Counted from the first letter of the stretch, positions 8,936 through 18,460 are shown. The stretch: 64,000 nt of DNA from Paraburkholderia translucens (GCF_020881035.1 NZ_JAJITC010000012.1:141082-205081); one strand, 5' to 3'. Notes: a model not told the origin generated them from the sequence alone. A program made the numbers and translations.

Positions 8936-9097
8936 TTAGCGCCGTGCGACGCCCATGACCAGCGTTACGATAAAAATAATCAGGAAGACAAGGAAAAGGA
9001 TCTTTGCGATGCTTGCCGCTCCCGCAGCGATACCACCGAATCCGAACACAGCGGCAATGATCGCGATGATAAAAAATACCAGGGCATAGTAAAGCAT
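8936..9097 (-). CDS. DUF1328 (UPF0391) small membrane protein
   Basis: This 53-residue protein reads MLYYALVFFIIAIIAAVFGF and continues with FGGIAAGAASIAKILF before a second hydrophobic helix and a basic C-terminus (VARR). It is the UPF0391/DUF1328 two-helix membrane family, common in proteobacteria and often linked to stress. A strong ribosome site (GGAGG) precedes the ATG at 9097. The base composition is clearly less GC-rich than its neighbours, as expected for a hydrophobic peptide. Confidence 0.9.
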   Translation of the reverse strand: MLYYALVFFIIAIIAAVFGFGGIAAGAASIAKILFLVFLIIFIVTLVMGVARR

Positions 9098-9235
9098 GTG
9101 ACCTCCGCCTTTGAATGATTCCGCGCCGGGCAGCGCAGATGCATTTCACTGAGCAACAGCCGGGCCCACTCGCGCGAGGCGAAGAGACACTCCTCGATCG
9201 CCGGCTCCCGATTCGACTGTTCCCGCGCTGGCGGC

Positions 9236-10243
9236 TCACGGGGCCGACTCGACGCTCGCCCCCGCGCCCGCCTGCGGCAGCGGCTGCTGACTCGCCGCGA
9301 TCCGCGCGCGGAAATAACGCGCGGTGCGCAGCAGTCCTTCGTCGAGCGAGGTGTCCGGTCGCCAGCCGAGCAGCCTCGTCGCCGCCGAAATGTCGGGCTG
9401 CCGATGCCACGGATCGTCGGCCGGCAGCGGCCGCGTTTCGAGCGGCGACGTGGAGCCCGTCAGCGCGACGATGCGCATCGCGATCTCGCGCATCGATACT
9501 TCGTGCGGGTTGCCGAGATTGACGGGGCCGCCCGGATCGTCGGCGCAGTTCATCAGCAGAATGAACGCGCCAACCATGTCGTCGACATAGCAGAACGAAC
9601 GCGTTTGCGTGCCGTCGCCATAGAGGGTCAGCGGTTCGCCGCGCAGCGCCTGCATCATGAAGTTCGACACCACGCGGCCATCGGCCGGATGCATGCGCGG
9701 ACCATACGTGTTGAAGATACGCGCGATGCGGATCGACAGGCCGTGCTGGCGGTGATAGTCCATGAACAAGGTTTCGGCGCAGCGCTTGCCTTCGTCGTAG
9801 CACGAGCGCGGACCGATCGGATTCACGTGACCCCAGTAGTCCTCCCTTTGCGGATGCACGAGCGCATCGCCATACACTTCGCTCGTCGATGCCTGGAAAA
9901 TCCGCGCTTTGACGCGCTTGGCGAGCCCGAGCATGTTGATCGCGCCGTGCACGCTGGTTTTCGTGGTTTGCACCGGATCGTGCTGGTAGTGAATCGGCGA
10001 CGCGGGGCACGCGAGGTTATAAATCTGGTCGACTTCCACATACAGCGGGAAGGTCACGTCGTGACGCATCAGCTCGAAGTTCGCGCAGTCGAGCAGATGC
10101 GCGATATTGTCTTTGCTGCCGGTGTAGAAGTTGTCGACGCACAGCACGTCGTGTCCCTGCGCGACCAGCCTCTCGCACAGATGCGAGCCGAGAAAGCCGG
10201 CGCCGCCGGTGACCAGGATGCGCTTGCGGGTGAGTTCTTTCAT
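9236..10243 (-). CDS. UDP-glucuronate decarboxylase (UDP-xylose synthase)
   Basis: This 335-residue short-chain dehydrogenase/reductase converts UDP-glucuronate to UDP-xylose. The NAD-binding motif GGAGFLGSHL is at the N-terminus. Sequence typical of UXS enzymes follows: EVDQIYNLACPASP, STSEVYGD, EDYWGHVNPIGPRSCYDEGK (with the catalytic Tyr and Lys) and FNTYGPRMHPADGRVVSNF. Near the end are VNLGNP and DDPWHRQPDI. It is the last gene of the minus-strand glycan operon, 37 bp after a glycosyltransferase, and would supply UDP-xylose for it. There is no N-terminal membrane anchor, so the enzyme is cytoplasmic. Confidence 0.9.
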   Translation of the reverse strand: MKELTRKRILVTGGAGFLGSHLCERLVAQGHDVLCVDNFYTGSKDNIAHLLDCANFELMRHDVTFPLYVEVDQIYNLACPASPIHYQHDPVQTTKTSVHGAINMLGLAKRVKARIFQASTSEVYGDALVHPQREDYWGHVNPIGPRSCYDEGKRCAETLFMDYHRQHGLSIRIARIFNTYGPRMHPADGRVVSNFMMQALRGEPLTLYGDGTQTRSFCYVDDMVGAFILLMNCADDPGGPVNLGNPHEVSMREIAMRIVALTGSTSPLETRPLPADDPWHRQPDISAATRLLGWRPDTSLDEGLLRTARYFRARIAASQQPLPQAGAGASVESAP

Positions 10244-10280
10244 GGTGCTTGATCCTCTGTTTGGACCGGCTGAGCATGGT

Positions 10281-11237
10281 TCACGCGGTGACCTGCAGCA
10301 GCGCGTCGTGCCAGTCCTGCGCAAAGCGCTCGATATGAAAGCGCTCCAGGGCGGTGCGCCGCGCGCCGTCGCCGAGCCGCCGTGCTTCGCCCGGATCGCG
10401 CAGCAGCTCGTGCATCGCGTCGACGAGCGCATCGACGTCGGTATGCACGAAGCCGTTCTCGCCGTTGCGGATCACGGTGGCGAGCTCGGTCGTCGCGAGA
10501 CCGACGATCGGCATGCCGATCGTCATGGCTTCGATGATCGCGAGGCCAAGACTGGTCCAGCGGATCGGATTGAAAAACAGCCGGTAGCGTGCGCTGAATG
10601 CGGCCAGATCCAGATTGCCGATTTCGCCGATTCCGCCAAGCCGCTGGGCGTCCATGCCGACCAGATCGAGCGGCACGCGGGTACGCGCTTCGTTGAAGAT
10701 ATCGGCGCCGAGGCGGCGTCCGCGCTGCGCGAGATGATTGACGACCACGATGCCGCGCTCCAGTTCGCCGCTGTAACGCACGCCGTCGGGCACCACGACA
10801 CCGTGTTCGATCACGCGAGTCGGTGTGACGCCGCTGTCCCACATCAGGCGGTTGAAGTGGGTGACGTGAACCAGCAGCGTGCCGGGATCGTCGACCCAAT
10901 GCCATTGCTCGAACGCATTCTCCTGCGGCGGATCGTGTTCGACATAGATGCGCGGCAGCCGCCGCTGCGCGGCGCTCAGCACGTGCTCGCGATCATGTTC
11001 CCAGTGTGTGCGGTGCTGGTACAGCACCACGTCGAACTCGTGATTAGCGACGTCGTCGCGCGCGATTTCGTGCACGTTGTCGCCCCACGGCAGTACCCCT
11101 ACCTTGCCCGCGTAACCGGGCGGATGTCCGGGTTTCGTCACCAGATAGAAGTCGTGCGGCGCCTGGCTCAGGTAATACAGGTAGTTGCCGTGCACGTGCC
11201 AGGTCAGCACGCGTAGCCGGCGGCAGTTACGCAGCAT
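10281..11237 (-). CDS. Glycosyltransferase, GT4-like
   Basis: This protein of about 318 residues has a Rossmann-like N-terminal half (RVLTWHVHGNYLYYLSQAP) and a C-terminal half with the GT-B donor-site pattern LGLAIIEAMTIGMPIVGLAT, followed by ENGFVHTD. It should transfer a sugar from a nucleotide donor onto the glycan built by this operon. The donor cannot be told from sequence. The ATG at 11237 overlaps the preceding gene by 11 bp. An ATG-like start 27 bases upstream is less likely. Confidence 0.85.
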   Translation of the reverse strand: MLRNCRRLRVLTWHVHGNYLYYLSQAPHDFYLVTKPGHPPGYAGKVGVLPWGDNVHEIARDDVANHEFDVVLYQHRTHWEHDREHVLSAAQRRLPRIYVEHDPPQENAFEQWHWVDDPGTLLVHVTHFNRLMWDSGVTPTRVIEHGVVVPDGVRYSGELERGIVVVNHLAQRGRRLGADIFNEARTRVPLDLVGMDAQRLGGIGEIGNLDLAAFSARYRLFFNPIRWTSLGLAIIEAMTIGMPIVGLATTELATVIRNGENGFVHTDVDALVDAMHELLRDPGEARRLGDGARRTALERFHIERFAQDWHDALLQVTA

Positions 11238-12366
11238 GGTGCAGCCCCTCAATAGACAGCGCAACGGTGCCCGTGTGCAAGCTGCCGCGCGCGCCGGGTT
11301 GCGCGCCGGGCGCGCGCGCGAGCTGCTCGCGTGCGGTCTCGACCACCTGAACTACGCCGACGTTCAGCGCGCACGGATGACCGTACGGGCAGTCGCGGAA
11401 CATGCAAGGGCGGCACGCTGGATAGTCGGCCAGCACGCGATGCCGCGCATGATCGAGCGGCGCCCAGCGTCGCGTGTCGCTGCCGCATGCGATCACGACC
11501 GACGCGGTCGCCATTGCCGCGGCGATGTGCGATATGCCGGTGTCATTGCAGACCACGAGCCGCGCATGCGCGACCAGCGCTGCGAGGCCGCCGAGCGAAG
11601 TCGCGCCCGCCAGATGCACTGCGGGCGCGCTCATCGCGCCGAGCACCGCGCAGGTCAACGGCGCTTCGGCGGCCGTGCCGGTGATCGCGATCTGCCAGCC
11701 GTGCGCGGCGAGGTGATCGGCGACGGCCGCGAAGCGCTCTGCCGGCCAGCGACGCGACGGCAATTGCGAGCCCGGGTGAACCAGCACGAGCCGCTCGCTT
11801 TCGATGCCGTGCCGTGCGCGCAGCGCACTGTACTCGTCGATGTCCTGCGCGGTAAGCGGGAACGTCAGGCGACTGTCACGCGCCGGTGCGCCGAGCGCGT
11901 TCATCAGCGCCAGATAACGCTCGGGCTCGGGCAACGTGTCGGGCCACGCGATGAACGAGCCTGCGCGCGGCGCTTCGTCCGGCTGCACGAAGCCGGCTGC
12001 AGCGCGCGCACCGAATTGCTGCAGCAGATCGTTGGCGATGCCGCCGCTGCCGTGCAGCTGGATCGCGAGATCGAAACGCCGGTCGCGCATCTGCGCGAAG
12101 AAGGCGGGCAAGCCATCGTCCGATTCGCGCTGCTCTGGAAAGCCGGGCGCGCCGGGAAACACGATCAGCTCGTCGACGAGCGCCGCGTAGCGCTCGACGA
12201 ACGCGCGTGCCCACGGCAGTCCGATCAACGCGATATGCGCATGCGGCGCGGCCGCACGCAGCGCGCGCAATGCGGGGACCGCGCACAGCATGTCACCGAG
12301 CTGCAGCGCGCGAAAGACGACGATACGGCGCGGCGCGAGCGCCGCCAGCAACGATGGTTCGGTCAT
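11227..12366 (-). CDS. GT9 heptosyltransferase-like protein (first copy)
   Basis: This 379-residue protein resembles ADP-heptose:LPS heptosyltransferases of family GT9. The N-terminal motif RALQLGDMLCAVPALRALR, the central HPGSQLPSRRWPAERFAAVA, the nucleotide site VCNDTGISHIAAAM and the Cys-rich tail (CRPCMFRDCPYGHPC) are all characteristic. Such enzymes add L,D- or D,D-heptose from an ADP- or GDP-linked donor at the cytoplasmic membrane face. It overlaps genes on both sides (4 bp upstream, 11 bp downstream). A second GT9 gene lies four genes up in the operon direction, so two heptose transfers are plausible. Confidence 0.87.
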   Translation of the reverse strand: MTEPSLLAALAPRRIVVFRALQLGDMLCAVPALRALRAAAPHAHIALIGLPWARAFVERYAALVDELIVFPGAPGFPEQRESDDGLPAFFAQMRDRRFDLAIQLHGSGGIANDLLQQFGARAAAGFVQPDEAPRAGSFIAWPDTLPEPERYLALMNALGAPARDSRLTFPLTAQDIDEYSALRARHGIESERLVLVHPGSQLPSRRWPAERFAAVADHLAAHGWQIAITGTAAEAPLTCAVLGAMSAPAVHLAGATSLGGLAALVAHARLVVCNDTGISHIAAAMATASVVIACGSDTRRWAPLDHARHRVLADYPACRPCMFRDCPYGHPCALNVGVVQVVETAREQLARAPGAQPGARGSLHTGTVALSIEGLHHAA

Positions 12367-13451
12367 GGAAAGAACACCCTGAAACGGATGGCGCCATAGA
12401 GCCGCCAGAAGATCGACAGAAACGGAATCGGGATCGATGTCAATATCATCTCGGCGACGTGCCGCCAGCCGTGGTTGCGCCCGCGCAGACGCAGCGCGCA
12501 GAAGTAGCCGGTCAATACGCACCACGCGAGCGAGCTCACGCCCACCAGCATCGGGAGGTCCGCGAACGCGCCGCCAAGCGCGAGCAATGCCGCGGCGAGA
12601 ATCGCATAGTAGAGGAGCGGTGGCCGCGAACGGATGCGCGTTCTAAACAGTTCGGGGTGCTTGCGATAGAGCAGCGCATCGAACTGGCTCTTTCTCTGCT
12701 GCCCGATGCTGACGCCCCAGCGCGCCGGCCGCACCGGATGCACCACCACCGCGTCGCGGGCTCGCACGATCCTGCCGCCCGCGGTCAGCAGCGTGAACTG
12801 GAGGTCCGAATCCTCGCGCCACGCTGAAGTGAAGCGTTCGTCGAAGCCGCCGGTCGCGGCGAGCGCAGCGCGCGTGACGAATGCGTTCGCGGTCGCGAAT
12901 TCGGCTTGCGCGAGCCCGCTCGCGTCCGCTTCGTAGTCGGTGGGCAGATCGGGCAAGCTGGGCAGCGGCACGAGGATCGTGCCGGCGGCCGCCGCGGCGC
13001 CATGCTCGAGCGCCGCGACGCCGGCGCTCAGCCAGTGCGGATCGGGCAGTGTGTCGTCGTCGGTGAACGCGATCAGCGAGGCACGCGCGTACTGCCAGCC
13101 CGCGTTGCGCGCGCCGGCTGGCCCTTGGGTGCGCGTGACCGGCAGGTAGTGCACCTCCAGGCCGCGCGGCGCCTGCTCGCGCGCAAACCGTTCGACGCAG
13201 GCGCGCGTGGCTGCGTCTGGGCCGTCGTCGCAGATCACGATCTCGTAGCGGTGCGGCGCGAACTGCTGGGCGCACAGCGCGGCGAGACAGTTCGCGAGCG
13301 TCGCGGCGCGCCGGTAGGTGGGCACGACCACCGACACGTCGGGCCATGACGGCGAGCGCAGCGTGCGCCCCGTTTCTTCGGCATCCTCGCTACTGTAGCG
13401 CGCGGCCACGCCGCCGTGCAGTGGCGCCGGACACATGGCCCATGCGTTCAT
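12363..13451 (-). CDS. GT2 family glycosyltransferase with C-terminal membrane helices
   Basis: This 362-residue protein has a GT-A fold with the classical GT2 marks: VVPTYRRAATL, CDDGPDAATR and the metal-binding FTDDDTLPDP. The C-terminal part has two or three hydrophobic helices (YYAILAAALLALGGAFADL and LVGVSSLAWCVLTGYFCAL), so it is anchored in the inner membrane. The ends overlap both neighbours by four bases, which places it in the middle of a translationally coupled operon. The donor sugar is unknown. Confidence 0.88.
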   Translation of the reverse strand: MNAWAMCPAPLHGGVAARYSSEDAEETGRTLRSPSWPDVSVVVPTYRRAATLANCLAALCAQQFAPHRYEIVICDDGPDAATRACVERFAREQAPRGLEVHYLPVTRTQGPAGARNAGWQYARASLIAFTDDDTLPDPHWLSAGVAALEHGAAAAAGTILVPLPSLPDLPTDYEADASGLAQAEFATANAFVTRAALAATGGFDERFTSAWREDSDLQFTLLTAGGRIVRARDAVVVHPVRPARWGVSIGQQRKSQFDALLYRKHPELFRTRIRSRPPLLYYAILAAALLALGGAFADLPMLVGVSSLAWCVLTGYFCALRLRGRNHGWRHVAEMILTSIPIPFLSIFWRLYGAIRFRVFFP

Positions 13452-15193
13452 GCGCCGCCTCCCGCTTTGTCGACGAGGAACGGGCCGATCACGAGGGCAT
13501 CGAGCGGCGAGGTCCAGAACGACTCGACCGCGTCACGCGGCGAATTCACCATCGGCTCGCCGCGCGTGTTGAACGACGTGTTGACGAGAATCGGCACGCC
13601 GGTGCGCTGCCTGAAAGCGGCCAGCAGGTCGTAGTACAGCGGGTGTTGCGCGCGGTTGATCGTCTGCACCCGCGCGGTGCCGTCCACATGGCGTACGGCC
13701 GGAATGCGCGCGGCCTTGTCGGCGCGCACGTCGAACACGAACAGCATGAACGGCGCGCTTTGGCCATTGACGAACCATTCATTGGCTTCCTCCTCCATCA
13801 CGACCGGCGCGACCGGACGGAAGTCCTCGCGATCCTTGATCTCGTTGAGCTTCGCCTGCATCTTCGGATCGACCGGCGACGCGAGGATCGAGCGCGCACC
13901 GAGCGCGCGCGGCCCGAATTCGGTGCGGCCCTGATACCAGCCGATCACCTTGCCTTGCGCGAGCAGATCGGCGCTCTCGCCGGCGATGTCGGCGAGGCGC
14001 CGGTACGGCACTTTCGACCAGCGCAGAAACTGCTCGATTTCCGCTTCGCTGTATTCCGGTCCGAGATAGGCGTGATCCATTTTCCAGTGACGCTTGCGCT
14101 CACCGCGCGCGGCACGCTCGCGATCGTCGGTCCACAGTGCCGCGCCGAGCGCGGTGCCGGCGTCGCCGGCCGCCGGTTGCACCCAGACTTCGCTGAACGG
14201 CCCCGCGTCGCGCACCCTGGAGTTCATCACGCAGTTCAGCGCGACGCCGCCCGCCATGCAGAGCCGGCTCAAGCCGGTCTGCCTGTGCAGCCAGTGCGTC
14301 AGTTCGAGTACGGTCTCCTCGAGCACGCGCTGCAACGAATTGGCGATATCGAAGTGGCGTTGCTCGAGCGGGCCGCCGCGTTCGCGCGCGGGACCGAACC
14401 GTTCGGTCAGGCGCGGCGCGTCGACGGTATAGCTGCCGTCCCGCCGATAGCGCACGATCTGGCGAAACTCGTCGACATAAGCCGGTTTGCCGAACGACGC
14501 GAGCGCCATCACCTTGTACTCGTCCGACGAGTGCAGGAAGCCGAGCCAGTCGGTTACCGCTTCGTAGAGCAGTCCGAGCGAGTGCGGCAGCTCGACCTGC
14601 TTCAGGCGCTTGTATTCGCCGCCGGCGAACTGCCCCATGCTGGTCGTCACCCCTTCGCCGCGGCCGTCCATCGTCAGCACGGCGGTGTCCTCGAACGGCG
14701 CGGCGAGAAATGCGCTCGCTTCGTGCGCGAGATGGTGCTCGACGAAGTGCCATGCAAAGCCGTGCTCGCGGTCCACGCCCTGGAAGCGCTTGCGCAGATG
14801 ATGCGGCGCGCCGTCGAGCAACTGGCCCTTGGCGTTGGCGATATAGCTGAGAAAGAGCGGATCCCACGGCGACGCCGACGGATCGGCCGGACGCGTGCCG
14901 GCGGGGTCGAACGGCAGCTCGATCGTGGCGCCGGGCTTTTTCGGCATGCCGCCGAACAGCGTCGGGTCGTACGAGTAAGCGACGTGATCGACGTCGGCGA
15001 GCGTGATGCCGGCCGCTTTCAGGCAGTAGTCGATCGCGTCGAACGGGAGCTGCCACGTCGAGAACGGCACGGGGCGTTTCGCGTGTTTGACGTGCGTGAA
15101 GCGTTCGTCTTCGGCGGCGGCGAGCACGACGCCGTCACGCAGCAGCGCGGCCGCGCTGTCGTGATAGACCGCATTGATTCCGAGTGTGTACAT
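13448..15193 (-). CDS. NodU/CmcH-type carbamoyltransferase
   Basis: This 581-residue protein belongs to the carbamoyltransferase family that moves a carbamoyl group from carbamoyl phosphate, via carbamoyl-AMP, onto a sugar hydroxyl. The N-terminal ASKHA-like part starts LGINAVYHDSAAALL. A metal-site motif (EHHLAHEASAF) and CMAGGVALNCVMNSR follow. The C-terminal domain has GRTEFGPRALGARSILA and REDFRPVAPVV. Family members include NodU and TobZ. Carbamoyltransferases of this type also decorate heptose in some LPS cores. Beside GmhB and two GT9 enzymes, carbamoylation of a heptose is the simplest reading, but it is inference. Confidence 0.92.
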   Translation of the reverse strand: MYTLGINAVYHDSAAALLRDGVVLAAAEDERFTHVKHAKRPVPFSTWQLPFDAIDYCLKAAGITLADVDHVAYSYDPTLFGGMPKKPGATIELPFDPAGTRPADPSASPWDPLFLSYIANAKGQLLDGAPHHLRKRFQGVDREHGFAWHFVEHHLAHEASAFLAAPFEDTAVLTMDGRGEGVTTSMGQFAGGEYKRLKQVELPHSLGLLYEAVTDWLGFLHSSDEYKVMALASFGKPAYVDEFRQIVRYRRDGSYTVDAPRLTERFGPARERGGPLEQRHFDIANSLQRVLEETVLELTHWLHRQTGLSRLCMAGGVALNCVMNSRVRDAGPFSEVWVQPAAGDAGTALGAALWTDDRERAARGERKRHWKMDHAYLGPEYSEAEIEQFLRWSKVPYRRLADIAGESADLLAQGKVIGWYQGRTEFGPRALGARSILASPVDPKMQAKLNEIKDREDFRPVAPVVMEEEANEWFVNGQSAPFMLFVFDVRADKAARIPAVRHVDGTARVQTINRAQHPLYYDLLAAFRQRTGVPILVNTSFNTRGEPMVNSPRDAVESFWTSPLDALVIGPFLVDKAGGGA

Positions 15194-15213
15194 GGCGTTC
15201 GCAGAGAATGGGT

Positions 15214-16431
15214 TCAGGGGACCGCTGGCTGATCCGTCAGCGACGGCGCGTTCGCGCTAGCGATGCAACCCGGCGCATTCGCATGCACGCGCCGCAATTC
15301 CAGTGCCGCCTGCACGACCTCGTCGCTCGGCACGCCGAGCAGACAGGCGTGATGCCCGTGCGGACACACGCTGCGATAGCACCAGCGGCACTCGACGTCG
15401 CGATACAGCACGCGTGCCTGTGTCTGCCACGGCGTGTGCTGAGGGTTGGTCAGCGCGTACAGATCGACGACCGGCGTGCCGAGCGCCGATGCGAGATGCA
15501 CGGGGCCGCTATTGTTCGAGACGAGCACGCTCGCGCGTTCGAGCAGCGCGGCGAGCTCGGCGAGCGTCAGCGCACCGCTCAGGTCGTAGAGCTGCGCACG
15601 CACGGCTGGCCCGCTCGCGTGCATCACGGTCTCGACCAGAGCTCGCTCGCTTGCGCTGCCGGTCACGAGCACGGCCGCGCCGGTTTCCCGAGCGAGCCGT
15701 GCCGCGACTTCGCCGAAGCGCTCGGGCGGATAGCGGCGCGACGCGGCGCTCGCACCCGGATGCAGCACGATGCACTCGGTATGGCGGGCGAGGCCGAGCG
15801 TCCTTAGTTGCGCATCGAGCGAATGGCGCGCGGCGGGCGGCACGCGAAAGCGCATCCCGGTGTCGTCCGTCTGCGCGCCGACGTGCCGCACCAGGTCCAA
15901 CTGGCGTTGCACCTCGTGCCGCATGCGCTGCTGCGGCTCCGGTTCGCGCAGCCAGTCGGTCAGCAAGGCGTACGGATTTTCGCGGCAATGCGCGAGGCGC
16001 CGCGGAATCCCCGCGAGATAGCACAGCATCGCGGCGGGCAACGGGCTCTGGCTATACACGGTGAAGATCACCGCGGCGTCGAAGCGGCCGCGCCGCAGCC
16101 GCTGCTGCATCCGTTGATCGTCGAGCAGGCCGTGCGCCGCGCTCGACGCTTGCGCGACCCACGGCGCGTCGTATTCGATTACCTGATCGATGTCGTCGAG
16201 AAATGGCGCGAGCGCGACGCCGCTGCGCGAGGTCAGCAGCGTGAGATGGCGATCCCGGGCGGACGCGCGCAGCGCGTGCAGCGCGGGCGTCGTCATCAGC
16301 ACGTCGCCGAGATTGTCGAGGCGCACGCACAGAATCCGCTTGACCTCCGCGCCCCAGCACGCTGGCAGCGACGTGTCGGGCACGCGCGCGTGAGCCAGTT
16401 CAGGCGGCGCAAGCGGCAGTGGCGCGTTCAT
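15214..16431 (-). CDS. GT9 heptosyltransferase-like protein (second copy)
   Basis: This 405-residue GT9 enzyme starts at the ATG at 16431, overlapping gmhB by four bases. Motifs: RILCVRLDNLGDVLMTTPAL near the N-terminus, LHPGASAASRRYPPERFGEV in the centre, VSNNSGPVHLASALGTPVV for the nucleotide site, and a Cys/His tail (CRWCYRSVCPHGHHAC). These are the signs of heptosyltransferases of the WaaC/WaaF/WaaQ group. It shares its architecture with the other GT9 gene in this operon but differs widely in sequence, so the two are not a recent duplication. The frame stays open upstream of 16431, but that stretch lacks family features. Confidence 0.87.
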   Translation of the reverse strand: MNAPLPLAPPELAHARVPDTSLPACWGAEVKRILCVRLDNLGDVLMTTPALHALRASARDRHLTLLTSRSGVALAPFLDDIDQVIEYDAPWVAQASSAAHGLLDDQRMQQRLRRGRFDAAVIFTVYSQSPLPAAMLCYLAGIPRRLAHCRENPYALLTDWLREPEPQQRMRHEVQRQLDLVRHVGAQTDDTGMRFRVPPAARHSLDAQLRTLGLARHTECIVLHPGASAASRRYPPERFGEVAARLARETGAAVLVTGSASERALVETVMHASGPAVRAQLYDLSGALTLAELAALLERASVLVSNNSGPVHLASALGTPVVDLYALTNPQHTPWQTQARVLYRDVECRWCYRSVCPHGHHACLLGVPSDEVVQAALELRRVHANAPGCIASANAPSLTDQPAVP

Positions 16432-17030
16432 CGCGGCGCCTCCCTTGCTCGCACCGCGGTACCCGGTGGCAGACCGTGCAACACCACGAGTTGCGCGGCC
16501 TCGCGCAGATCGGCCGCGCGCGCGCCCGGCGCGCGCCGCGGGCCGCTTCGCCATTCGGTCTCGTGGCCGTTGTCGAGCAGGATCGTCCGACAGCCGGCGC
16601 GATTGCCCGCTTCGACGTCGTCGAGAATGTCGCCGATGAACCAGCTACGTCCGAGATCGAGCTCATGCTCTTGCGCTGCGCGCAGCAGCATGCCGGGCGC
16701 CGGTTTGCGGCAATCGCAGGCGATCGCATAGCGCGCGACGCTGCCCTCGGGATGATGCGGGCACCAGTACACGCCGGCGAGTGTGGCGCCGCACTCGGCG
16801 AACATTTGCCGCAGGCGGCGTTCGACGCCGCACAGCGCTCCGTCTTCGAACTTGCCGAGCGCGACGCCGGCCTGATTGGTGATGACGAACAGCGCATACG
16901 GGTAGGCGGCGAGCAGCGCGAGCGCTTCGCGCGCGCCCGGCGCGAATCGCATCAGCGCGGGATCGGCGTTGTAGGGCACGTCTTCGAGCAGCGTGCCGTC
17001 CTTGTCGATGAACACAGCAGGTTGCCTCAT
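16428..17030 (-). CDS. gmhB: D-glycero-manno-heptose 1,7-bisphosphate phosphatase (GmhB-type HAD)
   Basis: This 200-residue HAD-superfamily phosphatase opens with FIDKDGTLLEDVPYN (nucleophile Asp and DGT). It continues with VITNQAGVALG, the zinc-loop CPHHPEG...CDCRKPAPGML that is diagnostic for GmhB/HisB-type enzymes, and WFIGDILDDVEAG. It would remove the 7-phosphate from heptose 1,7-bisphosphate on the way to a nucleotide-activated heptose. GmhA, HldE and an epimerase are not in this window. Start at 17030; another ATG at 17045 is possible. Confidence 0.9.
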   Translation of the reverse strand: MRQPAVFIDKDGTLLEDVPYNADPALMRFAPGAREALALLAAYPYALFVITNQAGVALGKFEDGALCGVERRLRQMFAECGATLAGVYWCPHHPEGSVARYAIACDCRKPAPGMLLRAAQEHELDLGRSWFIGDILDDVEAGNRAGCRTILLDNGHETEWRSGPRRAPGARAADLREAAQLVVLHGLPPGTAVRAREAPR

Positions 17031-17152
17031 GATGGTTCGTGGCATGCGCGAACTTCGGTCAAATGTCGAAAAAAGCGCGCCGCAGCCGCTGGACCGACCG
17101 CGGCGCGTTTCAACTGCGCGCACCGTTCGCGTTCGCGCGGCGCGCGCCGTCG

Positions 17153-18460
17153 TCAACGGAACGACGCTCCGGCCACTGCGCGCAGCGGCGCCCGCGCCGG
17201 TTCGGACGCGGCGTCGAGCGATGTTTGGGCCGGCACGAGCCGCGCCGCGCGCGCATAGACTTGCGCGAGCGCTTCGCTGACGCCGCGCCAGGTGAAGCTG
17301 GTGCGCGCGCGTTCGAGCCCCGCTTCGCCCATCTGTCTCGCGCGCGCCGGGTCGCGCCGCAGGAGGTCGAGGCGCGCGGCGAGCGCGTACGGATCGCGCG
17401 GCGGCACGAGAAAGCCCGTTACGCCATCGATCACCGAATAGCGGATGCCGCCGACATCGGCGCCGACTACGGGCGTCGCGCAGGCCATCGCTTCGATCGG
17501 CGTGATGCCGAACGGCTCGTACCACGGCGTCGTCACGAACACGTCGGCAGCGCTGTAGAAGTAGCGCAGCCACGCGCGGCCGCGCCGGCCGACGAAGCAG
17601 GTCTCGTCAGCGACACCGCATTCGCGTGCGATCCCGCGCAAGCGCGCGATCTCCGGAGTCGCGATTTCATTGGGCGCGTCCGAATTGCCGCCGACCACGT
17701 ACAGTCGCGCGGCCGCATCGAACCGGTGCTTCAGCACGCCGACGCCGCGCACGACGTTGTCGATGCCCTTGCGCTGCACGAGCCGGCCCAGCTGCAGCGC
17801 GATGAAGTCGTGCTGACGCCAGCCAAGCGCATCGCGCGCGAATGCGCGCTCGACGGGCCTGAACTCCTGCGCATCGAAACCGCACGGCACGATCTCGATG
17901 CGCGCCGGATCGGCGCGATAGTGTTCGAGCAGATCGGCCTCGTCCTGCGGGCATTCGGCGACGACGACATCCGAGCGCGCGACCAGCTCGTCTTCGATGG
18001 CGAAGCGCTCGTCGGGGAAGCCGTCGTCCGCGCCCTGATGGATGCGCCGCACACGGCCCAGCGCGTGGAAGGTCGTGGCCAGCGGGATGCCGAGGACAGC
18101 CTTCACCCGGAGCGCGGCGAGGCCCGACATGAAAAAGTTCGCGTGCATTACGTCGTAGGGCAGCGCTTCGCGGCGAAAGAACGCGATCAGATAGTCGGCG
18201 AACTCGTTCATGAAGGGCAGTAGCCGCTCCTTCGGCAATTGCCGCGGCGGTCCGGCGGGCACGTGAATCACGCGCGCGCCGTCCATCTCGACGCACTCGG
18301 GCAGCAGTGCGCGATCGCGGCGCGTGAACACGTCGACCTGATGGCCCATTTCCACCAGCTGACGGGCGACGTTCGCGACGTAGATGTTTTGCCCGCCGCT
18401 ATCGACGCCACCGGCGACAGCGAGTGGCGACGCGTGGTCACTGATCAAGGCGATCTTCAT
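17153..18460 (-). CDS. Glycosyltransferase, GT4 (sucrose-phosphate-synthase-like)
   Basis: This 435-residue GT-B enzyme has the N-terminal glycine-rich acceptor loop AVAGGVDSGGQNIYVANVAR typical of sucrose synthase/MshA-like GT4 proteins. The donor site WYEPFGITPIEAMACATPVV has the E-x7-E pair, and DGVTGFLVPPRDP follows. The ATG at 18460 is favoured by AAGGAG placed five bases before it; a GTG six bases upstream is too near that site. It is the first gene of the minus-strand glycan operon, and a gap of about 120 bp separates it from gmhB. Confidence 0.9.
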   Translation of the reverse strand: MKIALISDHASPLAVAGGVDSGGQNIYVANVARQLVEMGHQVDVFTRRDRALLPECVEMDGARVIHVPAGPPRQLPKERLLPFMNEFADYLIAFFRREALPYDVMHANFFMSGLAALRVKAVLGIPLATTFHALGRVRRIHQGADDGFPDERFAIEDELVARSDVVVAECPQDEADLLEHYRADPARIEIVPCGFDAQEFRPVERAFARDALGWRQHDFIALQLGRLVQRKGIDNVVRGVGVLKHRFDAAARLYVVGGNSDAPNEIATPEIARLRGIARECGVADETCFVGRRGRAWLRYFYSAADVFVTTPWYEPFGITPIEAMACATPVVGADVGGIRYSVIDGVTGFLVPPRDPYALAARLDLLRRDPARARQMGEAGLERARTSFTWRGVSEALAQVYARAARLVPAQTSLDAASEPARAPLRAVAGASFR

